A stretch of DNA of 64,000 bases from positions 1,612,001-1,676,000 of the forward strand of contig NZ_QKWY01000002.1 of NCBI RefSeq assembly GCF_003248355.1, read 5' to 3'. The first letter of the stretch is position 1, and every line of letters begins with the position of its first letter. Of the stretch, positions 43,222-52,121 are shown one piece after another. The notes below the pieces were generated by a model. That model was given only the letters and a program-made list of their open reading frames with translations. It searched no databases and was not told the origin of the DNA. The stretch comes from Streptomyces sp. AC1-42W (lineage in GTDB: Bacteria; Actinomycetota; Actinomycetes; Streptomycetales; Streptomycetaceae). The position numbers and the translations under genes were made by a program.

Positions 43222-43548
43222 TCACCGCTGGTACGGGTTCTGCCCCTGGCCCGGCGCGCCCGGCGCGTACCCCGGCTGCGGCGCCCCGCCGAACGGGTTG
43301 CCGTCCTGCGACGCCACGTGCTGGGACAGCAGCTGATCGGCCTGCTCCGCGGGTATCCGCTGCTCGCCGCCGCAGAACGTGCACTGCGTGGCGAACTTCG
43401 TCGAGATCGGGAACAGCGGCACGAAGAACAGCGTGAACTTCGTGATCCGCTTGCGCAGCGTGTGCGCCGCCGGATTCCCGCACCAGCCGCACACCAGCGT
43501 CAGGATCGCCAGCTGGTACAGATAACCCCGCGTACCGAAAATGATCAT
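43222..43548 (-). CDS. Zinc-ribbon membrane-associated protein
   Basis: 108 residues beginning MIIFGTRGYLYQLAILTLVCGWCGNPAAHTL, with C-x2-C pairs in CGWCG and QCTFCGGEQR forming a zinc ribbon around a hydrophobic stretch (FTLFFVPLFPI). The Gly/Pro/Gln-rich tail is disordered. Common small Streptomyces protein, function unknown. It overlaps the HEAT-repeat gene's end by ATGA. Confidence 0.85.
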   Translation of the reverse strand: MIIFGTRGYLYQLAILTLVCGWCGNPAAHTLRKRITKFTLFFVPLFPISTKFATQCTFCGGEQRIPAEQADQLLSQHVASQDGNPFGGAPQPGYAPGAPGQGQNPYQR

Positions 43549-45656
43549 GTGGGTTCCTTCCCCGTCTTCCCCGCGAGCGCCCGGCGGCACAGCGCCAGCA
43601 ACTTCTCGTCCGTGTACGTGTCATGGCTGCCGTGCACCCCGTCGGTGGCGTTGTGACGGCGTACGGAGGCGAGTTCGGCCCGCAGCACCCGCGCCGCGTC
43701 CGGCTCCGCACCGGCGGGCCTCATCCGCGCCAGGCACTCCGCCACCCGGACCCGGACGTGCCGGTTCTCCTCCCAGGCCGCCAGCAGCACCGGAAGGGAC
43801 TCGGCGGCCCGCCCGGAAACCTCCCACAGCGCGATCGCCGCGTCCACCCGCAGCCACAGCTCCCGGTGGCGCAGCAGCCCCCGCAGCCGGGGCACGGCCG
43901 TCGCCGCCCGCTCGCCCAGGCCGCCCAGCGCGTCCGCCGCCGCACGCCGCGCGTACACGTTGTCCGCCCTCAGCCCGCCCAGCAGCGCGGGCAGCACCGC
44001 CTCGGCGTCCCCCTCCACCGCCCACAGCGCCCCGGCCGCCTCGACCGCCTCCTGCGAGCCGTCGCCCCGCACCAGCCGCCGCAGCTCGGGAACCGCGCAG
44101 CCGGCCGCGGGCCCGAACGCGGCGAGGGCCCGCAGCGCCGCCGTACGCAGCCACTCGCCCCGGACCTCCGGCGCCTCGCGCAGCACCCGCAGCACCTCCG
44201 GCGCGGCCTCGCCCGCCCGCAGCGCCGTGAGCCCGCTCAGCAGCGGGCCGACCCGGTCGTACGCCCGCTCGTCCAGCGCCGCACCGGCCAGCCGGCGCCG
44301 CAGCACCCCGGCCAGCGGCCGGGCCACCTCGCCCAGCCGCGCGATGCCCGGCCCCACGTCGTACGGCACCAGTGGCTCGTCCAGGGCCGCCGCCAGGACC
44401 GGCAGGGCGCGGGCATCGCCCAGCCGGGCCAGGGCCCGCGCCGCGCCGCCCAGCTGGGTGCGCCCGTCCGGCCACCGCCTGACCCAGCCGGCCGGGTCGG
44501 ACGCGACCTGTTCCGCCAGCGCCTCCGCCGCCGGGGCGGCCAGCCCGAACAGCCCCTCCAGCACATGCGCGGCGGCCTCGGCCAGCTTCGGCTCGGGCGC
44601 GGCGAGCTGCTCGCCCACCAGCCGGACCAGCTCCGTGTACGAGCCCCGCCAGCCGCCGATCAGCCCGTTGGCCATGCGCACCGCGTCGACGCGCTGCCAG
44701 GGGTCGGGGCTGCGCAGCTGGTCGGCCAGGAGCACCGTCCGGTCCGCGACCCGGTCGTCCAGCCCGGCGTGCAGGGTGCGCAGCAGATCGGCGGTCCAGG
44801 GCGCCGTCCGTCCGGCGCTCTCCTCGGTGGACAGCGCCCGGATCTGCCCCAGCAGCGTCACCGGGGCGGCCTCGGCGGCGGACCCGGCCGGCTCCGCGCC
44901 GCGCGTCCTGGGCCCGCCCGGACCGGGGGAGGCGCGCAGCTCGGCCAGCAGCCCGGTGACCACGGGCACCACATCGCCGGGCAGCGCGCGCGGTGCGCAG
45001 CGGGCCAGCTGGGCCAGGGCGGCCAGCCGCAGCCCCGGCGGGTTGGCCTCGGCGACCAGCCGGCCCAGCCAGTCACCGACCGCCCCGGCCAGCGGGCGGT
45101 GCCGCAGCGCGAGCCGCCCGGCCGCCTCGACCAGCGCCAGCCGTACCTCCTCGTCCCGCTCCGCCGCCTGCCGGGCCCGCAGCAGGGTCAGCACCCTGGC
45201 GGGGTCGTCGTGCAGGGCGGCCAGGGCGAGCGGGGCGCTCTGCCGTACGCCCGGATCGTCGTCGGCCAGCAGTCCGAAGAAGACGCCGGCGCCCGCCGAG
45301 ACGGCCGCCGCCGCCATCGCGTAGTTGGCCGCGCCCTCCGCCTCGTCCTCGCCCAGCTCCGCCTCGTCGTCCTCACCGAGGTCGATGCCGCCGATGCTGG
45401 TCAGCAGCTCGACTATGTCGCCCCGGTCCGGGACGGCGGGGTCGGTGACCAGTTCCAGCAGGAAGGGGATGCAGGCGAGCGTGCACGGATAGACGTCGCC
45501 CTGGTGGTGCACCGCCCCGTACATCCCGTCCAGGGCGCGTTCGCGTTCCGCCGGATCGGGGGAGGCCAGCCCCCGCAGCAGGGCGGGCACATCGTCCGCC
45601 GGCCCGTAGGCATGCTCCATCGAGGCCCAGTCGACCTCGTCGATCCCCGCGAACAC
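43545..45656 (-). CDS. HEAT-repeat protein
   Basis: 703 residues, GTG start at 45656 with GGGGAGG ahead. Almost entirely helical repeats of ~35 residues (for example VYARRAAADALGGLGERAATAVPRLRGLL), making a superhelical binding scaffold; an acidic stretch (GEDDEAELGEDEAEG) lies near 95-110. No catalytic motif. Probably a protein- or nucleic-acid-binding platform; partner unknown. Overlapping ATGA with the zinc-ribbon gene downstream suggests joint function. Confidence 0.82.
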   Translation of the reverse strand: MFAGIDEVDWASMEHAYGPADDVPALLRGLASPDPAERERALDGMYGAVHHQGDVYPCTLACIPFLLELVTDPAVPDRGDIVELLTSIGGIDLGEDDEAELGEDEAEGAANYAMAAAAVSAGAGVFFGLLADDDPGVRQSAPLALAALHDDPARVLTLLRARQAAERDEEVRLALVEAAGRLALRHRPLAGAVGDWLGRLVAEANPPGLRLAALAQLARCAPRALPGDVVPVVTGLLAELRASPGPGGPRTRGAEPAGSAAEAAPVTLLGQIRALSTEESAGRTAPWTADLLRTLHAGLDDRVADRTVLLADQLRSPDPWQRVDAVRMANGLIGGWRGSYTELVRLVGEQLAAPEPKLAEAAAHVLEGLFGLAAPAAEALAEQVASDPAGWVRRWPDGRTQLGGAARALARLGDARALPVLAAALDEPLVPYDVGPGIARLGEVARPLAGVLRRRLAGAALDERAYDRVGPLLSGLTALRAGEAAPEVLRVLREAPEVRGEWLRTAALRALAAFGPAAGCAVPELRRLVRGDGSQEAVEAAGALWAVEGDAEAVLPALLGGLRADNVYARRAAADALGGLGERAATAVPRLRGLLRHRELWLRVDAAIALWEVSGRAAESLPVLLAAWEENRHVRVRVAECLARMRPAGAEPDAARVLRAELASVRRHNATDGVHGSHDTYTDEKLLALCRRALAGKTGKEPT

Positions 45657-45840
45657 GCCATCGCCTCCCCACCGACGTCACGCAAGCAGTGTCTGCGCAG
45701 AGTGTGCACCACGGGCCGGACAATCCGACCGGCCCCGGCGAGCATTTGCCCTGCGGCATGACAAGACTCCCGCCGGTGCGATATGGCTGCGGCGTGAACC
45801 GGCCAACCTGGGGGCGCCGCCCGGGGCGCGGGGAACGCCG

Positions 45841-46734
45841 TTACGGTGCCGGGATCGGGCAGGACCGGGCGGGATCGGACAGCGGCGCCAGCAGATCGCC
45901 GTACCGGTCCAGCCGGCCGGCCAGGTCGCCCGCGAGGAAGACGAGAGCGCCGGGGGAGCGGCAGTCCTCGATCTCCGCCCAGGTGACCGGCGCCGACACG
46001 GACGGTTCGGGCCGGGCGCGCAGCGTGTAGGGCGTGGCGGTCGTCTTGGCAGCGGCGTTCTGGCTGAAGTCCACGAACACCTTGCCCGGCCGCAGCGCCC
46101 GCCGCATCCGGTGCACCACCAGGTCCGCCAGCTCCCGTTCCGCGCGGACGGCGAGGCCCTTCGCGTACGCCGACACCGCCGCCGAGTCCGTGGGGGTGAT
46201 CGGGACCAGCAGATGCAGGCCCTTGGAGCCGGAGGTCTTCCCGTACGCCGTCAGGCCGTCCTCCGCCAGCCGCTCCCGCAGCCAGAGCGCGACCCGGCAG
46301 CACTCCACGACCGTCGCGGGCGCCCCGGGGTCGAGGTCGAACACCAGCCGGTCGGCCACGGCGGGGGTCGCGGCCCGCCACTGCGGGGTGTGGAACTCCA
46401 CCACCAGGTTGGCCGCCCACATCAGCGAGGCCAGATCCTGGACGACCACCTGCTCGGACGGCTCGCTCGCCCGGTGCGGCACCGGGGTCCGGTGTACCCA
46501 GGACGGCGTACCGGGCGGCGGGTTCTTGGTGAAGAACCGCTGCCCCCGCGGGCCGTCCGGATAGCGCAGGAACGACACCGGCCGGTCCCGCAGCTGGGCG
46601 AGCAGCACCTCGGACGCCGTGGTCGCGTAGTAGTGCAGCACCTCGCCCTTCGTGGTGCCGGTGGCCGGATACAGCACCTTGTCCAGGTTGCTCAGGGACA
46701 GGCGTCGCCCCTCCACCTCCGTGATCGGCGTCAT
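45841..46734 (-). CDS. ligD: LigD-type polymerase/primase for end joining
   Basis: 297 residues, polymerase domain only. Motifs: SNLDKVLYPATGTTKGEVLHYY near the start, LVFDLDPGAP (metal-binding D-x-D) near 135, TSGSKGLHLLVPI near 175 and VFVDFSQNAAAKTTATPYTLR near 220. It fills or extends broken ends in bacterial non-homologous end joining. The ATP-ligase and nuclease domains are not present, as is usual in Streptomyces, where they are separate genes. Divergent from ku. Confidence 0.92.
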   Translation of the reverse strand: MTPITEVEGRRLSLSNLDKVLYPATGTTKGEVLHYYATTASEVLLAQLRDRPVSFLRYPDGPRGQRFFTKNPPPGTPSWVHRTPVPHRASEPSEQVVVQDLASLMWAANLVVEFHTPQWRAATPAVADRLVFDLDPGAPATVVECCRVALWLRERLAEDGLTAYGKTSGSKGLHLLVPITPTDSAAVSAYAKGLAVRAERELADLVVHRMRRALRPGKVFVDFSQNAAAKTTATPYTLRARPEPSVSAPVTWAEIEDCRSPGALVFLAGDLAGRLDRYGDLLAPLSDPARSCPIPAP

Positions 46735-46820
46735 ACGATAAGAATCACACGCACAAGGGATTTTCTTCGCCTCTCCACCACCCGCGACTACCCGCACCTT
46801 CCGATCCAAGGGGTGAACCG

Positions 46821-47696
46821 GTGAGATCCATCTGGAACGGCGCCATCTCCTTCGGGCTGGTCAGCATCCCGATCAAGCTGGTCAACGCCACCGAGAACCA
46901 CTCGATCTCGTTCCGGCAGATCCACACCGAGGACGGCGGCCGCATCCGCTACCGCAAGGTGTGCGAGCTGGACGGGGAGGAGGTGACGTCCGCCGAGATC
47001 GGCAAGGCGTACGAGGACGCCGACGGCACGATGATCCCGATCACCGACGAGGATCTGAGCCGGCTGCCGCTGCCCACCGCCAGGACCATCGAGATCGTCG
47101 CCTTCGTCCCGGCCGACGCGATCGACCCGCTCCAGATGGACGCGGCCTACTACCTCTCCGCCAACGGCGTACCGGCGGCCAAGCCGTACACCCTGCTGCG
47201 CGAGGCCCTGAAGCGGAGCCGCAAGGTGGCCCTCGCCAAGTACGCCCTGCGCGGGCGCGAGCGGCTGGGCATGCTGCGCGTGGTGGACGACGTGATCGCC
47301 ATGCACGGACTGCTCTGGCCGGACGAGATCCGGGCGCCCGAGGGCGTCGCCCCGGAGTCCGACGTCACCGTCCGCGACGCGGAGCTGGACCTCGCGGACG
47401 CCCTGATGGACACCCTCGGCGAGGTCGACATGGACTCGCTGCACGACGACTACCGGGAGGCGGTCGAGGAGCTGATCGCCGCCAAGGCGTCCGGCGGGAC
47501 CCCGGAACCGGCCGGCGAGGGCGCCGAGGGCGGCGGCAAGGTCATCGACCTGCTCGCGGCCCTGGAGAGCAGCGTGCGCGCCGCGAAGGAGGCACGGGGC
47601 GAGGAGGAGGGGGAGGAGAAGACGGCCGGGAAGACGGCCAAGAAGAAGCAGTCGGGCTCCAAGCGCACCGCACCCCGCAAACGTGCCTCCGCCTGA
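46821..47696 (+). CDS. ku: Ku end-binding protein
   Basis: 291 residues: MRSIWNGAISFGLVSIPIKLVNATE is the unmistakable bacterial Ku start, followed by the ring-forming core (KVCELDGEEVTSAEIGKAYE) and a Lys-rich C-terminal tail (GEEEGEEKTAGKTAKKKQ) of the kind that contacts DNA. It binds double-strand ends and recruits the LigD polymerase encoded divergently 86 bases away. Confidence 0.96.
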   Translation: MRSIWNGAISFGLVSIPIKLVNATENHSISFRQIHTEDGGRIRYRKVCELDGEEVTSAEIGKAYEDADGTMIPITDEDLSRLPLPTARTIEIVAFVPADAIDPLQMDAAYYLSANGVPAAKPYTLLREALKRSRKVALAKYALRGRERLGMLRVVDDVIAMHGLLWPDEIRAPEGVAPESDVTVRDAELDLADALMDTLGEVDMDSLHDDYREAVEELIAAKASGGTPEPAGEGAEGGGKVIDLLAALESSVRAAKEARGEEEGEEKTAGKTAKKKQSGSKRTAPRKRASA

Positions 47697-47864
47697 CCGC
47701 GTACCGCGTACGACCGTTGCGTGCCCCGTGCGTACCGGGCCCGGCGCGACGGGCGGAAGCCGGTACAGGGCGAGGAGGGTCCCGCATAGACTGCGGGCTG
47801 GTCCGGGTGGGACTGCCTCGCGCGATCGCGGGGAGGACGGGCCGCGAAGGGGGAGCGTGGCGCC

Positions 47865-49043
47865 GTGGAACCGCTGACCGACGACGACCCGAGGGAGATC
47901 GGGGGCTTCACGCTCGTGTGCCGGATCGGCTCCGGCGGCATGGGGCAGGTGTATCTGGGAGAGTCCGCCGCGGGCCACCAGGCCGCCGTGAAGGTCATCA
48001 GATCGTCGGTGCTCGACGAGGACACCCGGGCACGTTTCATGTCCGAGGTGGAGAGCCTGCGCACGGTCTACGGCCCGTTCGTCGCGGCCTTCGTCGGCGC
48101 GGACGCGGCCGCCGAACGGCCGTGGCTCGCCGTGGAGTACGTCCCGGGGCCCGATCTGCGGACTCTCGTCGCCGCGCGGGGGCCGCTTCCGCTCACCGAG
48201 GCGGCCAGCCTCGGCGCCCTGCTCGCCGAAGGGCTCGGCACGGTCCACGAGGCCGGGCTGCTGCACCGCGATCTCAAGCCGCAGAACATCCTGCTCTCGC
48301 GCTACGGCCCCAAGGTGATCGACTTCGGTCTGGCCGTGCTGGCCGAACGCCGCACCACCCTGACGGCCACGGGCTTCGTCGTCGGCAGCGTGCTCTGCAT
48401 GCCCCCCGAGCAGGCCCGGGGCGAGCAGCGGCTGGACCGGTCCGCCGACGTGTACGCACTCGGCGCCGTACTGCTCTTCGCCGTGACGGGCCACTATCCG
48501 TACGACGGACCGACCTGGCAGGCCGTCGCCCTCAAGATCGAGGACCGGGCGACCCACCCGGATCTGACGGGCGCCCCGCCCGAACTGGTCCCACTGATCA
48601 CGGACATGCTGGCATCGGACCCCGCTGCCCGGCCCGCCCTGCCCGAGGTGACCGACCGGCTGGTGGGCGTCATCCGGGCCCTGGGCCTCACCGCGCTGCA
48701 GGCCAAACGGCGCCTCACGGACCTCACGCCCGAGATCAGCGTGCCCCAGCTGCCCGCCCCCGCGCCCGCGCCCGGGACGGACCGGCCCGCCTACACCCCC
48801 ACCGTGATCGACCAGGCGGCGGTCGAGGACGACGAGCATCCCGGTCCTCCGGCGGCACCCGGTACCGCGGACCCCACCACCACCGGCGAGGCCACCGAGG
48901 AGGACCTGACCGCCGATGAGCCACCCGCTCCGGAGGGGCACCCCCGCCGCCCGCCGGGACGGGGGGCCGCGCCCCGCCCCGCCGCGCCCCTGCGGATCGC
49001 CGAACGCATGCGCGCCGCCTACGCCCGGGAGGCCCGCTTCTGA
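47865..49043 (+). CDS. Ser/Thr protein kinase
   Basis: 392 residues, GTG start. An active kinase domain fills ~1-275: IGSGGMGQVYLG loop, VKVI lysine, LLHRDLKPQNILL catalytic loop, VIDFGLA metal motif. The C-terminal ~110 residues are Pro/acid-rich with no membrane helix visible, so it is probably soluble, unlike most PASTA-type kinases. It is 101 bases ahead of the helicase gene on the same strand and could mark the edge of, or regulate, the defence block. Confidence 0.92.
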   Translation: MEPLTDDDPREIGGFTLVCRIGSGGMGQVYLGESAAGHQAAVKVIRSSVLDEDTRARFMSEVESLRTVYGPFVAAFVGADAAAERPWLAVEYVPGPDLRTLVAARGPLPLTEAASLGALLAEGLGTVHEAGLLHRDLKPQNILLSRYGPKVIDFGLAVLAERRTTLTATGFVVGSVLCMPPEQARGEQRLDRSADVYALGAVLLFAVTGHYPYDGPTWQAVALKIEDRATHPDLTGAPPELVPLITDMLASDPAARPALPEVTDRLVGVIRALGLTALQAKRRLTDLTPEISVPQLPAPAPAPGTDRPAYTPTVIDQAAVEDDEHPGPPAAPGTADPTTTGEATEEDLTADEPPAPEGHPRRPPGRGAAPRPAAPLRIAERMRAAYAREARF

Positions 49044-49144
49044 GCGGGACGGGGCCCCGGCGGCACCCCCTACGGCCTCCCGTCTCCCCGTGACAGACTT
49101 GCCGTGGCGAAAAGCACGGCGTACGGGAAGCGAAGGGGTCGCGG

Positions 49145-52120
49145 GTGACCGACCAGGGGGCGACGCAGGAGGGCACCCGGTTTCCGCCGGGGGCGCAGAT
49201 CCTCGTACGGGACGAGGAGTGGCTGGTCCGCAACACCGCCACGACCGACTACGACGGGGAGAGGATCGAGGCGGTCGGCGTCTCCGAGTTCGTCCGGGAC
49301 GAGGAGGCCGTCTTCTTCAGCGGCATCGACCGGGTGGAGCTCCTGGACCCGGAGAAGACCGTCCTCGTGCCCGACACCTCGTCGTACTTCCGGCGCAGCC
49401 GCCTGTTCCTGGAGGCCGCCCTGCGCAAGACCCCGCTGCCCCAGTCGGAGCGGGGCCTCGCCCTCGCCGACCGCTTCCTCCTGGACCCGCTCGTCTACCA
49501 GCGGCGTCCCGCCGAGCTCGCGCTGTCCATGCGCAACCTCCGGCCCCGGGTCCTGATCGCGGACGTCGTCGGTCTCGGCAAGACCCTGGAGATCGGGCTG
49601 ACGCTGGCCGAGCTGATCCGCCGGGGCCGGGGCGAGCGCATCCTCGTGGTGACTCCGCAGAGCATCCTGGAGCAGTTCCAGCACGAGCTGTGGACGCGTT
49701 TCTCCATCCCGCTCGTACGGCTCGACTCGCTCGGCATCCAGCGCGTCCAGCGTGAACTACCGGCGGGACGAAACCCGTTCACGCATTACAAGCGCGTGAT
49801 CATCTCCGTGGACACCCTCAAGAACATCGGCCAGTACCGGCACCATCTGGAGCGCATCCGCTGGGACGCCGTCGTCATCGACGAGTCGCACAACCTGATC
49901 AACCCGGGCAGCCAGCGCCGCGCCCTCGCCGAGACCCTGGCGCCGCGCACGGACGCCCTGCTGCTCGCCAGCGCGACCCCGCACAACGGCGACAAGCGGT
50001 CCTTCGCCGATCTGATCTCCCTGCTGGACCCGGCGGCCATCGCGGACCGGGACCGCTACGACCCGGTGGCGGATCTGGGCCACCTCTTCATCCGGCGGAC
50101 CAAGATCAGCCCCGAGGTCCGCGACGAGATGGGCACCGAGTGGCCGGACCGGGGACCGACCGACTCCCGCCACTGCACGGCCACCGAAGCGGAGGAGCGC
50201 GTCTTCGCCGAACTGGCCGAGCACTGGATCCCCGCCCCGCCGGCGAGCACGGAGTTCGGGACCGCCGACCGCGACGCCGTATCGGTCGCCGTGGAACCGG
50301 TCTTCGCCTACAACCTGCTCAAGACCTTTCTGTCCTCCCATGTCGCCCTGGGCGAGACGGTCGCCCACCGGATCACCTCCCTGACGGACCGGGCCAGGAG
50401 GGCCGAGGAGAAGGGGCTGACGCCCGACCCGGCCCTCGCCCGCGAGCAGTCCGCCCTCGCCAGGCTCCGGGACATCGTCTCCGGTATGGGCGACGGCACC
50501 GCGCCCGGCGACTCCGCCAAGCTGGACGCCCTCGTCGCCCAGCTCAAGGAGATCGGCGTCGGCCCCCGCTCCACCATCAGGGCCGTGGTCTTCTCCGAAC
50601 GGGTCCGCACCCTGACCTGGCTCGCCGAGGTCGTTCCCGCCCGCCTCGGCTTCCCGGCGGGCCCCGACGCCACGTCGAAGGCCGTGGCCGTGATGCACGG
50701 CGGCCTGAGCGACGAGGAGCAGGGCAAGGTCCTGGAGGCGTTCGGTCTCGCCGACACCCCCGTCAGGCTGCTGTTCACCGGCGACGTCGCGTCCGAGGGC
50801 GTCAACCTGCACCGTCAGTGCCACCACCTCGTGCACTACGACATCCCGTGGTCCCTGATCCGCATCGAGCAGCGCAACGGCCGTATCGACCGGTACGGGC
50901 AGAAGCACGAACCCCGGTTCCACGCACTGATCCTCACCTCCGCCGTCCCGGGCGCGAAGGACGACCGCACGGTCGCCGAGAAGCTGCTCCGGCGCGAGGA
51001 GGAGGCCCACAAGCTGGACGGCACGGCCGAAGCCGTCTCCGGTCTCTACCGGGCGGAGGAGGAGGAGCGCCGGCTCATCAAGGAGCTGGTCAGGGGCGGC
51101 TCGGTCGAGGAGTTCCTGGAACAGGCCCCCACCGAGGACACCGGGCTCGCCGACCTCTTCGGCCAGGTGGACGCGATCACCGAACAGGAACCGCCCGCCC
51201 GCGCGGAGCTGATCTCGCTGTTCGACGGGGACACGGCCGACTTCGTCGCCACCGCCTTCGACGAGGTCTACCAGGACCGTGCCGAGGAGCTGATCGGGCT
51301 GGCGTCGGGCACCGACGCCCAGGGCGGCGCCTGGTTCTCCCTCTCACCCGCCCTGGCCCCGGACCTCCTGCACCGGCTCAAGGCCCTCCCGCCCTCCTAC
51401 CTCAAGGAGCAGCGCGTCGCCGAACGGATGCTGGTCACCTTCGACCGGGCCCTCGCACAGCGCAAGCTCACCGAGGCCAGGGACAGCGGCAGCACCCTGT
51501 GGCCGGAGGTCTCCTTCCTCACCGACATCCACCCGGTGGTGGAGTGGCTGACGGACAAGGTCCTGGTGGAGTTCGGCCGGCAGGAGGCCCCGGTCATCAC
51601 CACGCCGCATGTCGACGGCCCGGTCTTCCTCGTCCAGGGCATCCACTCCAACGCCCTCGGCCGCCCGACCGTGGTCCGCTGGATGGCCGTCACCGGCATC
51701 CGGCCCGACGGCACCGGGACCCCCGAGGTGCGCCCCATGGCCGACGCGCTGCGCGAGGCGAAGGTCGGCCCGAGGCTCGCCCGCACCGGGGACCCGGACG
51801 ACCTCGCCCGGCTCCAGACCCTCGTCCCGGCGGCCGTCGCCGCCGCCCGGAGCCACCTCGACGCGGGCCGGGACCAGTGGGAGGAGCGGATCAGCGGGCC
51901 GCTCGCCGCCTACCGCGCACACGTGGCCCGGTGGCGTACCGACTCCCTGCTGCCCGGTGTCACCGGACGCCGCGAGCGCGTCGTCGAGGAGACCGCCGAC
52001 GAACTGGCCCGTCTCCTGGACCAGCTGCGCACCACCGGCCGGCCGCTGCTCCGGGTCCTTGCCGTCCTGGACCGCCCCGGCGGCCCCGCTCCCTCTACCG
52101 AAGCCCAGGCGGAGAACTGA
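49145..52120 (+). CDS. drmD: SNF2-type helicase, DrmD-like
   Basis: 991 residues. SF2 helicase motifs: Walker A VVGLGKTLEIG near residue 140, DEAH-type VIDESHN near 245, LLASATPHNGDKRSF near 278, and the C-terminal lobe TGDVASEGVNLHRQCHHLVHYDIPW with QRNGRIDRYGQ at about 545-585. The RapA/SNF2 layout followed directly by a large adenine methyltransferase is that of DISARM class 1 (drmD-drmMI). ATP-driven translocation on DNA is expected; a phage-defence role is inferred from this pairing. GTG start at 49145. Confidence 0.78.
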   Translation: MTDQGATQEGTRFPPGAQILVRDEEWLVRNTATTDYDGERIEAVGVSEFVRDEEAVFFSGIDRVELLDPEKTVLVPDTSSYFRRSRLFLEAALRKTPLPQSERGLALADRFLLDPLVYQRRPAELALSMRNLRPRVLIADVVGLGKTLEIGLTLAELIRRGRGERILVVTPQSILEQFQHELWTRFSIPLVRLDSLGIQRVQRELPAGRNPFTHYKRVIISVDTLKNIGQYRHHLERIRWDAVVIDESHNLINPGSQRRALAETLAPRTDALLLASATPHNGDKRSFADLISLLDPAAIADRDRYDPVADLGHLFIRRTKISPEVRDEMGTEWPDRGPTDSRHCTATEAEERVFAELAEHWIPAPPASTEFGTADRDAVSVAVEPVFAYNLLKTFLSSHVALGETVAHRITSLTDRARRAEEKGLTPDPALAREQSALARLRDIVSGMGDGTAPGDSAKLDALVAQLKEIGVGPRSTIRAVVFSERVRTLTWLAEVVPARLGFPAGPDATSKAVAVMHGGLSDEEQGKVLEAFGLADTPVRLLFTGDVASEGVNLHRQCHHLVHYDIPWSLIRIEQRNGRIDRYGQKHEPRFHALILTSAVPGAKDDRTVAEKLLRREEEAHKLDGTAEAVSGLYRAEEEERRLIKELVRGGSVEEFLEQAPTEDTGLADLFGQVDAITEQEPPARAELISLFDGDTADFVATAFDEVYQDRAEELIGLASGTDAQGGAWFSLSPALAPDLLHRLKALPPSYLKEQRVAERMLVTFDRALAQRKLTEARDSGSTLWPEVSFLTDIHPVVEWLTDKVLVEFGRQEAPVITTPHVDGPVFLVQGIHSNALGRPTVVRWMAVTGIRPDGTGTPEVRPMADALREAKVGPRLARTGDPDDLARLQTLVPAAVAAARSHLDAGRDQWEERISGPLAAYRAHVARWRTDSLLPGVTGRRERVVEETADELARLLDQLRTTGRPLLRVLAVLDRPGGPAPSTEAQAEN

Positions 52121-52121
52121 C